Assembly (NCBI GenBank): GCA_045542335.1
Contig: JAZQKV010000086.1
Coordinates: 1 to 64,000 of the forward strand
Reading direction: 5' to 3'
Length of the DNA: 64,000 nt
From: CAKSUT01 sp045542335
GTDB taxonomy: Bacteria > Bacillota > Clostridia > Oscillospirales > CAG-382
This document shows positions 45,201 to 54,394 of the stretch, one piece after another. The translations under genes and the position numbers were made by a program. The notes under the pieces are model-generated. The model had not been told where the DNA came from, made no database searches, and saw nothing but the letters and a program-made list of their open reading frames with translations. Within the stretch, counting starts at the first letter, position 1; every line of letters starts with the position of its first letter.

Positions 45201-48200
45201 CTCCTGACCGGGTTTTGCGTAGCTAAGTCCCACAAAATGCTGAATGGAGGCGATGTTTCTGCCGGAACGGTAGAACTCGGTCAGCCATGCAGTAGATGTG
45301 GTGTAAAGCTCAAATCTTTCTTCGGCTGTGGAACCGGGAATGAGCTTGTCGTAATTCTTCTTGGAAATGGAGGTGGGCTCGCCGTCACGGTTAAGCCAGA
45401 GAGAAGCGTATTCGTTTACAATCTTGGGGTTTGTTTCGTTAGAGCCGTTCGCACCTGCATTCCAGGGCTTCTTGTTGTTTTCTGTATTGAGCTTGTCGAT
45501 GTTTGCACCGCTGATGAAAGGATAGGGGTGATACTCGACAGGCTGTGTTTCGTCAACAGGATTTGACCAACCGTTGTCCCAATGTCTTTCTGCAATATCA
45601 ACTCTCTCGGAGATAAGCTGACGGATTGCGTCACCCGTTACGGGCCAGTCAACCTTTACGCCATCAACAGTGGAGTTTGCCTCGTTCTGTGCGTCCCAAT
45701 AGAGCACGCAGGCATTGGTCTGCTTTTCCTCAACCATAGCTCTGTACTCAGGGAGAAGTGATTCAGTCGTACACTTGGAGCATTTACCCCAGATAGCGTA
45801 CTCGTCAACCATCATCATACCGATTTCATCGCATATCTCAAGCCACATGGAAGGCATAGGACCGTTGTGTGTTCTGAAGATTTCCCAGTTTGTGTCCTTG
45901 AACTCTGCGAGAACCTGTCTTGCCCATGCTTCATTCCAGGGATAAGAGCCTCTCTGAGGATCTTCATAGAAACGGTAAGGAGCGATGTTTGTACCTCTGA
46001 GGTAATATACCTTGCCATTGAGCATGGGGAGCTTTGTTGTGCTGTCAAAATGGAACTCCTTCATACCAAAACGCTTGGAGAAGGTATCATTTGGAAGTAC
46101 AACTTCGATTTCGTAGAGGTAAGGATTCTTGGGTTCCCAGCACTTTGTTGCCTTTGCAAATTCGGAAATTGCAATATCCTCTGCGCTGATAAGGGTCTGA
46201 ACACCGGCTGTGATGCTTGCGGTGGTGGTGTATGTACCAACCTTTGTTCTGCCTGCAGAGCCTGTTCCGTTTGTGATGATACCAAGCTCATAGAAGTTTA
46301 CTGTTACGGGAACATCTGCAACATCCTCGGTTGCTTCAAGCTTAACCTGGATTTCAACAGTGCCGTTTTCAAGGTCGGGAGCGACCTGAACTGCCTTTGT
46401 GTAAGCCTTGCCCGTGAGAATGAGGTTTACGTTGTCGGTGATACCGGGCTGATAAACCTTTCTTTCGGAGTCAGAGCCTGTGTGAACATGGTTTTCTGCG
46501 GAATTCTGTCCGGAGTAGCTGCCGAGCATGATGACAATGTCATTCTCGCCGGGTCTCAGATACTCGGTAATGTCTGTGTGGGAATATGTGTAGTTGTAAG
46601 CATAGCTGTCAACATAGTTGCCGTTTACATAAATGTGTCTGCCGTAAAGGGCACGAACAATCTGAAGTCTTACAACAACATCTCCGTTGGGGTCAAAATC
46701 CTCGGGCATTGATACAACCTTCTTATACCAGAGGCTCTTGCCGGGGTAGCTTCCGAGAGAAACGGATGCCATGTCCCAGAGACCGGGTACGGGGATTGTG
46801 TTGTCAAACTCATCGGGAACGGAAAGCTCGGATGCGCCCTGTGAAAGGTCTGCACCTGTCTGACAGTTCCATGTTCCGTTAAGGCTTACGGTTACACGCT
46901 CGCCCTCGCCGGGAAGTGCAGCGATATTCTGCACCTCTGCAGGTGTAACATAGCTGAGCTTGATATAGTCAAGCATAACGCCCTCTGCCTCGGTGTTGAA
47001 CACAATGTCGCTTCCTGCTTCAAAGTTTTCGGTAAAGGAAATTCTTGAAGTCTTATATTCAATTTCGCTTGCTTCAAGCTTCATTATCTTTGAGCCGATA
47101 TTAGCTGTGGATTCGTTTTCGGAGCGGTATGCAATAACAACTGTATTATAGTCCCGCGAAAGAGTTTCGGGAAGTGTGAAGGCATAATCCGTGCCGGGAG
47201 TTACCTCCACTGCTGTTCCAACGAGAGCCATGATGTCCTCAACGGTACTTTCTGCTGCCTCGGGAATGTTCTTTGCAAGGATGTATGTTTCATCTAGCTC
47301 CTCTTCGGTCTTTGCAATCTGCTTCAAGAACTCAAAGTTGTCAATTATAAGCTTGCAGTTTGCTGTGATACGCACTGCGCTGTTCTCTGGAATGTAGATA
47401 ACATCGGAGTAAACCTCTGTAAGAGCACCGACTGTTTCCTCCATCATTGTCGCAAAGGGAATCTCGCCCTTGTTGACCCATGCGCCATCCTCAAGCACCT
47501 CAACGGTAACAGAGCCGTTTTCCGCACTTGCGTATATCATCTTGATGCTGTTTGACTCTGCAATATTGACAAACTCAAAGGCAACGCCTGAGCCGAGGGA
47601 AATATACTTGCCTCCGCTTGCGCCCTCTGCCTCGACTATTGAAAAGCTTCCGACGCCGGGGGTAGCATCCTCAGCCTCAACTGCGGATACTGTTTCATAC
47701 TTTGACTGATAGAAGTCGAAATAGTCAAGGTTTACACCGTATCCTACCTTTACAATTAAGGTGCATCCTTCGGGGAAGGAATAACCGTCGATTGTGTGCA
47801 TGGTAGCTGTGTTCATAGACCAGCCGCCGTTGTTGGCGTGGTTAACTGTAGGAAGGACAACCTCTGCACCGGATGGGTTTCTCACGCTTACCGTGATTAC
47901 GGAGTCCGCATTACAGGCAACGGGGAAAGAAAGCTTGTTGAATGCGGGAACATTCTTGTATGTAAAGGTCTTGCCGCTTGTGTTATCCACCCTTGTGCCG
48001 TTTGTGGCATAGGAGTCGGTCTGAATCTTCCAACCGTAGGTTTCCATATCCTCCTCGCAGGTTTCGACTTCGATTCTGCCTGTGAGAATTTCGGTAGGCT
48101 CTACATAGGAAAACTCGATGTAGTCGTAGTTTATACCCGAACTTGAATAATGTGTCACGGAAGAGCCCTCAGGAATATCAAAACTGAGTGTAAGGTCTAT

Positions 48201-48635
48201 GTGGTCCTGCATACCCCAGGTGGTAGTTGTCGTGAACAACATTGTTCCGGCGGTTTCCCATGTTTCGCTGCCCGGCTTTTTAATCTTCACCGTAATAGAC
48301 GCAGGGCTTGTTTCGCCGCCACCTCTTATAGAAGCACTTCTGAGAGTTATCTTGTTGGACGCCGGCACATTCTCATACAAAAACGTTACGTAATTTGTAG
48401 ACGAAGCATAAACGCCGCCGCTTGAATAAGTGGGATCGGTCTCTGTTTTGTATGTCGCTGTACTGTCAGGGCTGACAGCCGCAGTTTCGCACTCATACCT
48501 TGCAACGACTGTTTCTTCGTCGGACGATGCCTCACTTGCGCAAGCCGGGATGCAAACACCTATAAGCATGCACGCAAGCATCATAAGTCCTATTGTCTTA
48601 AAAAGCTTTTTTCGGAAATTCATGATTTTACTCAT
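42216..48635 (-). CDS. Giant secreted GH2 / discoidin / dockerin / acetyl xylan esterase fusion
   Basis: 2139 residues with signal peptide (LFKTIGLMMLACMLIGVCIPACA). Residues about 40-590 hold three to four CBM6/35-like modules (YECETAAVSP; RIEVETCEED; VEAEDATPG). A GH2 enzyme follows (about 600-1190): sugar-binding domain, Ig domain, and barrel with RGTNIAP and the acid/base region YWDAQNEAN (near 980). Two F5/8 discoidin domains come next (about 1330-1600; NKTVTVSSES...AVDGDVSTRWSS). A dockerin follows (about 1660-1720: QGDGIVDIDDFIRILRGF, then DINEDGIIGVDDL). The end (about 1835-2139) is a CE7-type acetyl xylan esterase with GGSMGA (nucleophile Ser 2025), GLGDYICPP and KTHGY. Inference: deacetylation and side-chain removal by one scaffold-bound enzyme. 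An AraC gene is divergent. Confidence 0.87.
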   Translation of the reverse strand: MSKIMNFRKKLFKTIGLMMLACMLIGVCIPACASEASSDEETVVARYECETAAVSPDSTATYKTETDPTYSSGGVYASSTNYVTFLYENVPASNKITLRSASIRGGGETSPASITVKIKKPGSETWETAGTMLFTTTTTWGMQDHIDLTLSFDIPEGSSVTHYSSSGINYDYIEFSYVEPTEILTGRIEVETCEEDMETYGWKIQTDSYATNGTRVDNTSGKTFTYKNVPAFNKLSFPVACNADSVITVSVRNPSGAEVVLPTVNHANNGGWSMNTATMHTIDGYSFPEGCTLIVKVGYGVNLDYFDFYQSKYETVSAVEAEDATPGVGSFSIVEAEGASGGKYISLGSGVAFEFVNIAESNSIKMIYASAENGSVTVEVLEDGAWVNKGEIPFATMMEETVGALTEVYSDVIYIPENSAVRITANCKLIIDNFEFLKQIAKTEEELDETYILAKNIPEAAESTVEDIMALVGTAVEVTPGTDYAFTLPETLSRDYNTVVIAYRSENESTANIGSKIMKLEASEIEYKTSRISFTENFEAGSDIVFNTEAEGVMLDYIKLSYVTPAEVQNIAALPGEGERVTVSLNGTWNCQTGADLSQGASELSVPDEFDNTIPVPGLWDMASVSLGSYPGKSLWYKKVVSMPEDFDPNGDVVVRLQIVRALYGRHIYVNGNYVDSYAYNYTYSHTDITEYLRPGENDIVIMLGSYSGQNSAENHVHTGSDSERKVYQPGITDNVNLILTGKAYTKAVQVAPDLENGTVEIQVKLEATEDVADVPVTVNFYELGIITNGTGSAGRTKVGTYTTTASITAGVQTLISAEDIAISEFAKATKCWEPKNPYLYEIEVVLPNDTFSKRFGMKEFHFDSTTKLPMLNGKVYYLRGTNIAPYRFYEDPQRGSYPWNEAWARQVLAEFKDTNWEIFRTHNGPMPSMWLEICDEIGMMMVDEYAIWGKCSKCTTESLLPEYRAMVEEKQTNACVLYWDAQNEANSTVDGVKVDWPVTGDAIRQLISERVDIAERHWDNGWSNPVDETQPVEYHPYPFISGANIDKLNTENNKKPWNAGANGSNETNPKIVNEYASLWLNRDGEPTSISKKNYDKLIPGSTAEERFELYTTSTAWLTEFYRSGRNIASIQHFVGLSYAKPGQEGATGDVFMPDLSNPQIRPMIKDRLKSSFAPLGITLAKYDLSIASGDSTYPIILVNDYNHDIVDLPVTLTVTNGENVIFTETRTYSLKEAGTTGEDIVSDSFTFNIPTGSVEDDAKVNVRASYTLDGEEVYSLRTLTFDAKARPLDESLTQGKTVTVSSEAPAYGQKKEYAVDGNLETRWGGEYREPTLDIETPWICVDLGKKYDLVRSRIEWESAMPTAYEIQVSNNGTDFKTVATVDAVVKNGQNVDFEATGRYVKIQALGCSTKYSMSIFEWYVWGDAIEPKNVTLNKTVTVSSESTSDGYLKDKAVDGDVSTRWSSQYRSPVYDIDTPWICVDMGDYYELSSLNIVFEYARPEKFYVQTSIDGENFVTIGTFEGPKNGINTYEISGTGRWLKILAAGCVGDTYGMSIWELEAYGIPVDTYTPTGAILLTRDAQSKPYANNLAILSVFEKGKTTPVISKYIESANTTGDEISFELELPEGEYDYRITKNGYLQFCGEATVDSEGAEFGTIELIPGDIKGSYTDLQGDGIVDIDDFIRILRGFTENSSKNLRVAADINEDGIIGVDDLANIKSNFGKTTSSIYTPEIESEIPEKSIADTFTKVYFLGDTDKNPLEYAVGEPMLFTIELYGDGEIISAPFFKYELSADDGSSETGYIEAPNGKATIAASCSVPGYVRLKVYPCDEDKNVISGTGISIFEGGACADFDGITQSYAEPADFDSFWEKQIDLLEAVDPVATESVLVEGHSHTGFDVYDVKVACVDGSRPTSGYVSVPQGATEKSLKLRVMYQGYGVDTAYINSAAGYITMYINPHGIENGQDATYYSDLKAGELSGFGFSNNNPPENSYFRNMILRDCQGVRYLMSAYADLWNGVDVEIYGGSMGAFQATAVASLMKDVVTKLDIQIPWLCDVGSENNGRLAGWRPSYNEGIIYYDTVNFAKRLTAPTTITAGLGDYICPPSGITVLYKAMTCEKSLTFIQNKTHGYNPVKTISYTK

Positions 48636-48684
48636 TTTGTTACCTCCTGCTCCTTATGTTTGTGGGTAGTCCCACTCAATCTAT

Positions 48685-48713
48685 ATTATACATCAAATTG
48701 CTTTGTTCGTAAA
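48685..48713 (-). promoter_or_regulatory. Promoter of the GH2-dockerin-esterase gene
   Basis: On the minus strand TTTACG (48713-48708), 17-base spacer, TATAAT (48690-48685). Confidence 0.65.
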
Positions 48714-48851
48714 TGGACTTTTTAACGAGATACATGGACTTTTTTCAAAATGTGCATATCTTTATTAACATATTTATGTATATAATGGTTTTATAAAATA
48801 AAAACGCCCCCGATTATCAACGGAAAATCGGAAAAAAAGCGAGGGGAAAAT

Positions 48852-49715
48852 ATGAATTCGATTCTGTGGGACGGCACAAGCGATGTCCCCTATTCGTGTG
48901 ACAACAACAGATACCTATTTATAAACAGTTGCTCGGTTGACCATTACAATATGCAGAGCGCAGACGAATTTGTTCTTGACAGAAGGCGCGAGGACTGGTA
49001 TCTCGTCTACTTCACAAAGGGAGTGGCATATGCGGAGTTTGACGGCAGTCAGCACAAGGTTTCCGAGGGGGATATTCTCATGTACGAGCCGGGAATGTTC
49101 CAGAAGATTGTACGCAAAAAGTCCGGCAAGGCGTGCAACTATTATGCCCATTTCACAGGCTACGCCGTAAAGGATATGATGAACGATTGCGGACTTACGC
49201 ACAGCGGTATTTACAAGACCGGCGGAGATCCTCTCATTGAAGAAACCTTTGCACAGCTCATCGCCGCCTATACAAGCGGCTCGGGATATCCCCACATCAA
49301 CTATCTTTTTTCAAAGCTGCTCATGCACATAAGTGAAAGTCTGAGCAGCACCCAAAAAAACGCCGAAGCAAACTACAAAGCCTCGGGAAAAATCATGAAC
49401 GGTCTTACAAGGCTTGACTTTGAAGGCATTATGCGTGACAGCAAGATAGAGTATTATGCAAAAATAAGCAACTACGGATCATCACAGTTTGTCAAAAGTT
49501 TTAAAGAAATAATGGGCAAAACGCCTAAAAAGCACGTCATGGACAAGCGAATCAAAAAAGCCCGTGAGCTTCTTTTGTCAACCTCCCTTTCAATAACCGA
49601 GGTTGCAACCTCAATTGGCTACAAAGACCCTCTATATTTCAGCAGGATATTTAAAAAATACGTCGGAATGTCGCCAAGAGAATTTCGCAAATCCGGCGAA
49701 AAGAAAGAGAAATGA
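48852..49715 (+). CDS. AraC-family transcriptional regulator
   Basis: 287 residues. A cupin-like sensory half (WYLVYFTKGVAYAEFDGSQHKVSEGDILMYEPG) and a C-terminal AraC DNA-binding half (IEYYAKISNYGSSQFVKSFKEIMGKTPKKHV; ITEVATSIGYKDPLYFSRIFKKYVGMSPREFRKSG). GAGGGG precedes the ATG. Divergent from the giant GH2-esterase gene, its likely target. Confidence 0.87.
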   Translation: MNSILWDGTSDVPYSCDNNRYLFINSCSVDHYNMQSADEFVLDRRREDWYLVYFTKGVAYAEFDGSQHKVSEGDILMYEPGMFQKIVRKKSGKACNYYAHFTGYAVKDMMNDCGLTHSGIYKTGGDPLIEETFAQLIAAYTSGSGYPHINYLFSKLLMHISESLSSTQKNAEANYKASGKIMNGLTRLDFEGIMRDSKIEYYAKISNYGSSQFVKSFKEIMGKTPKKHVMDKRIKKARELLLSTSLSITEVATSIGYKDPLYFSRIFKKYVGMSPREFRKSGEKKEK

Positions 49716-49855
49716 GTCACTTCTTGTTTTTAACGCAAAGTGCCTGTGCTTCTCGTCACATCAGAACAAGCTTTTTAACTCATCCCCTTCTGCCTGCCTC
49801 AAGGCTGTTTGTGCCAAAGCTATGTACATAAAAATACAAATTATATTTTTTTACA

Positions 49856-49884
49856 TTTACTTCTCTTTCGGAGATGTGTATAAT
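49856..49884 (+). promoter_or_regulatory. Promoter of the second SGNH hydrolase gene
   Basis: TTTACT (49856-49861), 17-base spacer, TATAAT (49879-49884), 43 bases before the ATG. Confidence 0.65.
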
Positions 49885-49927
49885 TTCAGTATATAAATGT
49901 ACAACATTCACAGCAAGGAGACCGTAT

Positions 49928-50614
49928 ATGAAAAAGATATTTCTCATGGGCGACTCAATACGCCAGGGCTACGACAGATATGTAAAGGAAAGCATGGCAA
50001 ACATGGCAGAGGTGTACTATCCAAGTGAAAACTGCCGTTTTGCGGAGTATACTCTGCGTAACATCCACAACTGGAAAGACGATTTGAGACTTGACCGTGC
50101 GGATGCAGTTCATTGGAACGTAGGTCACTGGGACACAATCCGCATCTACGGTGATGAGCCTCTCACGCTCCCCGAAGTTTTTGCCGACTACATAAAACGT
50201 ATACACGACCGCATACGCTTTCTTTTTCCCGAAGCAAAGATAATCTTTGCCACCTCCACTCCTGTGCGAGAGTGTGACTTTATCGAAGAATTTGAAATGC
50301 GTTACAACAGGGATGTGGAAAAATTCAACAACATTGCCATCGATGTTCTAAAACCCCAAGGGGTTATCATAAACGACCTTTACGCCCTCATGAAAGACAC
50401 CCCCGATTCCTACCATTCCGACCAAACCCATTATTACACAGCCGAGGCAACCGAGCTTATGGGCGGAGCGGTAAACAGAGTACTTTGCAAGGCACTTGAT
50501 CTTGACGAGAAAAATCTCCTCACCCCCAACAAAAACGATTTTGTCCGCAATGGGATTCCCACAGACAAAGAATCCTACGTCAAAGTCGGTCATCTTTATG
50601 AGAAGAAAAAATAA
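49928..50614 (+). CDS. SGNH/GDSL hydrolase
   Basis: 228 residues from the ATG at 49928 with AAGGAG eight bases ahead; a longer in-frame start upstream overlaps the promoter and is rejected. Block I is FLMGDSIRQGY with the nucleophile serine, followed by WNVGHWD (oxyanion Gly/Asn region) and SDQTHYY with the Asp-x-x-His pair (near residue 162). No signal peptide, so an intracellular esterase or deacetylase for imported acylated oligosaccharides is the best guess. It precedes the GH-A-like hydrolase gene but has its own terminator. Confidence 0.82.
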   Translation: MKKIFLMGDSIRQGYDRYVKESMANMAEVYYPSENCRFAEYTLRNIHNWKDDLRLDRADAVHWNVGHWDTIRIYGDEPLTLPEVFADYIKRIHDRIRFLFPEAKIIFATSTPVRECDFIEEFEMRYNRDVEKFNNIAIDVLKPQGVIINDLYALMKDTPDSYHSDQTHYYTAEATELMGGAVNRVLCKALDLDEKNLLTPNKNDFVRNGIPTDKESYVKVGHLYEKKK

Positions 50615-50636
50615 TCCGCTTATACAGACTTAAAGT

Positions 50637-50668
50637 ACGATGCTTGTAAAAAATGCATCGTGCTTTTT
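50637..50668 (+). terminator. Rho-independent terminator
   Basis: ACGATGC (50637-50643) pairs with GCATCGT (50655-50661), followed by GCTTTTTC. It lies 22 bases after the SGNH stop. Confidence 0.75.
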
Positions 50669-50759
50669 CTTTTCAAGCATTTCAACATTTACGCACTTTT
50701 TCTCTCTTTAAAAAACGCTTATTTAGTTTGTAAAGTCCAAAATATTCATAGTATACCTG

Positions 50760-50788
50760 TTTACTTTTGAAAATGTATGTGGTAAAAT
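50760..50788 (+). promoter_or_regulatory. Promoter of the GH-A-like hydrolase gene
   Basis: TTTACT (50760-50765), 17-base spacer, TAAAAT (50783-50788), 35 bases before the GTG start. Confidence 0.6.
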
Positions 50789-50823
50789 GTCCTTGAAAAC
50801 AATTTCGAGGAGGTACACATCTC

Positions 50824-53103
50824 GTGGGAAAGGAAAACTACAAACAAAAAATAGAAATTCACAACGGCAGGCCTGCCATTATCATTGACGGCAAACCCTA
50901 CCCTCCCATGATGGCAACAATCCGCACAAATAACCGCACAAATATGATTATTGACAAGGAATATTACCGTGAGCTCGGGAAGGCAGGTATAAAGATTTAC
51001 TTCCTCATATGCGACACGGTATGGCTTAAACCCAACGCCATTGAGCTTTTCCGTGAAGAAGCCGAGGCACTTCTTGAGGTTGTCCCCGACGCTTTCATCA
51101 TTCCCCGAATCGGTATGCACCCCACAAACGAATGGATAGAGGCTCACCCCTCCGAAACTCTCACCTATGCCGACGGCTCACGCCCACCTGTTCATCTCTT
51201 CACCGAGTCCTATGAAACCGAGCTTCCCGCACTCTATTCCCTTTGCTCAACCGAGTGGCGACGTGATGCAGGAAAGGCACTTGAAGAAACCTGGAACGTT
51301 CTCATGTCCTTGCCTTATGCAGACCGCATAATAGGCTGTTTCTTTGCCGCAGGAGGCACATCCGAGTGGTACTATCTCCACCCGACTGTAAATGCAGACG
51401 GATTTGCCGCCGACCACAGCGAAAGCTTTAAGCGTCAGTTTTCAAGCTACCTCACCGAAAAATACGAAAACGATGAAAACCTCCGTAAAGCATGGAAAAA
51501 TCCCAATGCCACCCTTGCAAATCCTCCCATTCCCGATGCAAGCAAGCACTATTATTCCTTGCAGGTGGATTATGATGCCTCAGGTCCTCGCACAATGCTT
51601 TCCAACGCTCCTGTTCCCGTTATGGAGGGCAACGGCACAAACATCGGCTCTTTTGTTGATATGGATAACCACGCCGATATTTTCGATTTTTACCGTGCAT
51701 GGCACAACGGCACCGCAGACTCTGTGCTTTATTTTGCAAATGTAATCAAGACCCTCACTCCCGACAAGCTTACAGGTGCATTCTATGGTTCGTGGGGCTG
51801 TACGAACTTTTTCAAGGATGGCACAAGCGGCGGCGTTGTAAAAATCCTGAACAGCGATCGCATTGACTTTCTTGCTGCCCCCGGAGTTTACGAAAACCGT
51901 GGTCCCGGCGGCTTTGTGGGTCAGCGTGAAATGCACGATTCTTTTGCAATAAACAACAAAATCTACATAATCGAAGATGACTGCCGCACGCACATGGAAA
52001 ACCGCTATTTCCGTGCAAAGTATAACCATTATGACATTGGAGACACGGAAAACATCATGAAACGTGAATTTGGCAGAACAATCTGTGAGGATGTGCAGGC
52101 ATGGTGGTTTGACCAACTTCTCGGCGGAAAGCGTTTCAAGCATCCGGAAATTTACAAGCTCATCACACGTCAGCAGGAAATCGCCGCCGAAGCTTATACA
52201 AAAGACCGCAGAAAGGCAAGTGAAATTGCTTTTATCTTCGACGAGGAAAGTGCACAGGCTGTTTCCTGTCAGACAACAAGAGAGCTTGTTGAGCTTATGC
52301 GTAACTATGAAATTGCACGCATCGGAGCTCCTGTTGACCAGTATTTCCACAACGACATGGCAAATCCCGATATGCCGTCATACAAAATGTACATCTTCTT
52401 CAACACCTTTGTGCTTACAGACAGCGAACGCAAGGTTATACACGACAAGCTCAAGAAAGACGGTGCTGTGGCAGTGTGGATGTATGCCTCCGGTGTTATA
52501 AACCCCGATGCCGGAACAAAATTTGATGTTGCCAACATAACACAGCTTACAGGCATTTCTGCCGCCATGATAAACGACTGCTATGATGCAAAATTCCGTA
52601 TAAATGGAGAGCCATCACAGTTTACCGGCGAGCTTGATCGTCACTTTATTTTCGGAACACTCGACCGCAAACGTGATCTTGTTGTGGGATACACAAACAA
52701 TCTCAACTGGGACACCTACCTCTGGCCTCTTTTCTACACCGATGACAAGGATGCCACCGTTGCGGCAAAATTCCTCACAAGTGAAGTCCCCGCAATCACG
52801 GTCAAGGAATGTGACGGCTTCACCTCTGTTTTCTATGGTTCAAAGCATATCAGAAGCAACGTTATGAGGAATTTTGCAAAGGCGGCAGGAGTGCACATCT
52901 ATGCTGACCACGACGATGTCCTGTTTGCAAACCGCAATTATATAACCTACCATGCCTCCGAAACCGGCACAAAAACGATAAGGCTTCCGAAAAAGTGCAA
53001 CGTATATGAGGTTTATGAAGGTAAATACTACGCACAGGATGCAACTGAGTTTTCCTTTGAAACCTACCTTGGCGAAACAAAAATGTTCAGGCTTGATTAT
53101 TGA
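50824..53103 (+). CDS. Putative clan GH-A glycoside hydrolase (GH42-like), cytoplasmic
   Basis: 759 residues from a GTG start behind GAGGAGG. The N-terminus (RPAIIIDGKPYPPMMATIR...YYRELGKAGIKIYFL) and the sequence of a catalytic barrel resemble beta-galactosidase-type TIM barrels; GCFFAAGGTSEWYYLHP (near residue 178-194) places a glutamate where the acid/base would be. A Rossmann-like middle segment (IAFIFDEESAQAV...IGAPVDQYFHND, then YKMYIFFNTFVL) matches the trimerisation domain of GH42 enzymes. The C-terminal part is beta-rich. No close named family was recognised, so substrate is unknown. Upstream SGNH esterase suggests joint work on an acylated oligosaccharide. Confidence 0.65.
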   Translation: MGKENYKQKIEIHNGRPAIIIDGKPYPPMMATIRTNNRTNMIIDKEYYRELGKAGIKIYFLICDTVWLKPNAIELFREEAEALLEVVPDAFIIPRIGMHPTNEWIEAHPSETLTYADGSRPPVHLFTESYETELPALYSLCSTEWRRDAGKALEETWNVLMSLPYADRIIGCFFAAGGTSEWYYLHPTVNADGFAADHSESFKRQFSSYLTEKYENDENLRKAWKNPNATLANPPIPDASKHYYSLQVDYDASGPRTMLSNAPVPVMEGNGTNIGSFVDMDNHADIFDFYRAWHNGTADSVLYFANVIKTLTPDKLTGAFYGSWGCTNFFKDGTSGGVVKILNSDRIDFLAAPGVYENRGPGGFVGQREMHDSFAINNKIYIIEDDCRTHMENRYFRAKYNHYDIGDTENIMKREFGRTICEDVQAWWFDQLLGGKRFKHPEIYKLITRQQEIAAEAYTKDRRKASEIAFIFDEESAQAVSCQTTRELVELMRNYEIARIGAPVDQYFHNDMANPDMPSYKMYIFFNTFVLTDSERKVIHDKLKKDGAVAVWMYASGVINPDAGTKFDVANITQLTGISAAMINDCYDAKFRINGEPSQFTGELDRHFIFGTLDRKRDLVVGYTNNLNWDTYLWPLFYTDDKDATVAAKFLTSEVPAITVKECDGFTSVFYGSKHIRSNVMRNFAKAAGVHIYADHDDVLFANRNYITYHASETGTKTIRLPKKCNVYEVYEGKYYAQDATEFSFETYLGETKMFRLDY

Positions 53104-53125
53104 TTTAACCATATATCACATTGCA

Positions 53126-53160
53126 AAAACCGCATCGGATGCCCCCGATGCGGTTTTGAT
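53126..53160. terminator. Bidirectional terminator
   Basis: AAAACCGCATCGG (53126-53138) pairs with CCGATGCGGTTTT (53145-53157), between two convergent genes. Confidence 0.85.
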
Positions 53161-53177
53161 TTTTGTAAAATAATGCA

Positions 53178-54014
53178 TTATTTGTAAAGATAAAATCCGT
53201 TTCCCTGGATTTTTTGCGACTCGGAGAATACAATAAATGCTTCCGGGTCAAAGGAAAGAATTTTGCGTTGAAAATCAGCGATTTCGCTCTCCTTAAGCGC
53301 GCAAAAAAGCATTTTCTTGTTTTCAAAAGTATATGCGCCAACAACATCTATTATTGTGACACCGCGCGGAGAGGTTGAAACAAGATTCTTTGAAATATCC
53401 TCGCCTTTATCTGTGATAACAAAAGCAATTTTCGAGACATTGAACTGTGCGATAACCGTGTCAATTGCGAAGCTTGAAATGAGAAGCGATATAACGCCCA
53501 CAAGCGTGAGTTCAAACTGCCCAAAAGCAACAAACGATGCCACAATGACAACAATGTCCACCGCAAGAACAAGCTTTCCAATGGGAACAGACGGAAACCT
53601 GTTTTGAATAAGTCTACCAAGAATATCCGTGCCGCCCGTTGATGCACCGGCTGCAAAACCAAGACCGATTCCTATTCCGTAAAGCGCACCTCCAACAACA
53701 GTAGCAAGGAATGTGTCATCCGTATAAAACGGCACATAGGAAAACAACTGAACAAAAATCGAAAGCATTCCTGCGCCAAACAAGGTTTTAAGAGTGAAAG
53801 ACTTGCCAAGAACACGAAGTCCCAAAATCAGAAGAACAACATTTATAATTGCAAAGGAAATACCCGGCTGAACACCGAGGGAATGAAAAAGAATCGTTGC
53901 AATACCCGAAACGCCGCCACCGACAATCTTATTGGGCGTGAGAAAAACGCCGATTCCCATACCTGTTATAAGTGTACCGAGAAACGTGAACAAAATGGAT
54001 TTTGATTGCTTCAT
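53178..54014 (-). CDS. YitT-family membrane protein (DUF161/DUF2179)
   Basis: 278 residues from the ATG at 54014 behind GAAGG. Five to six membrane helices (LFTFLGTLITGMGIGVFLTPNKIVGGGVSGIATIL at the N-terminus, GASTGGTDILGRLIQ in the second half) are followed by a cytoplasmic DUF2179 domain (KIAFVITDKGEDISKNLVSTSPRGVTIIDVVGAY). Both features define the YitT family; its transport or signalling role is unclear. Stands alone between two terminators. Confidence 0.88.
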   Translation of the reverse strand: MKQSKSILFTFLGTLITGMGIGVFLTPNKIVGGGVSGIATILFHSLGVQPGISFAIINVVLLILGLRVLGKSFTLKTLFGAGMLSIFVQLFSYVPFYTDDTFLATVVGGALYGIGIGLGFAAGASTGGTDILGRLIQNRFPSVPIGKLVLAVDIVVIVASFVAFGQFELTLVGVISLLISSFAIDTVIAQFNVSKIAFVITDKGEDISKNLVSTSPRGVTIIDVVGAYTFENKKMLFCALKESEIADFQRKILSFDPEAFIVFSESQKIQGNGFYLYK

Positions 54015-54326
54015 AAACACACCTTCGTCAAAATATTTAGCAGGACTCTATTTTGCCCTTTGAACGTATCCTTTATTTTTCCGATGTGTATTTTACCACC
54101 AATCCTTTTGTTTGTCAAGATGTATATTTTTTTGCAAATGAGCATTTGACCCCAAACAAATGGTTACACAGCAAAGAATTTTCGGAAATTTGACGTTTTA
54201 AAAGTTATTATTTCGGTTTTCAGTAATTATTATAAGGTTAAAGGAAAAATAAAACTTTTTTCAAGATACTTGCTCTATGTGTGTTCAAAACGGTGAAATA
54301 CAAAACAATCTTTGACATCAACATAT
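54015..54326. other. AT-rich intergenic stretch without a gene
   Basis: About 310 bases upstream of the YitT-family gene. No convincing coding frame, RNA gene or repeat was seen. It should hold the YitT promoter, but no clear pair of boxes stands out. Confidence 0.6.
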
Positions 54327-54356
54327 AAGGGGTGCTTTTTGACAAAAGCACCCCTT
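54327..54356 (-). terminator. Hairpin downstream of the SLH/beta-helix gene
   Basis: AAGGGGTGCTTTT (54327-54339) pairs with AAAAGCACCCCTT (54344-54356). It lies about 40 bases after the minus-strand stop; the T run is short. Confidence 0.7.
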
Positions 54357-54394
54357 TAGCTAAACTACATTCAATTCACTTTTCGCAATACATC

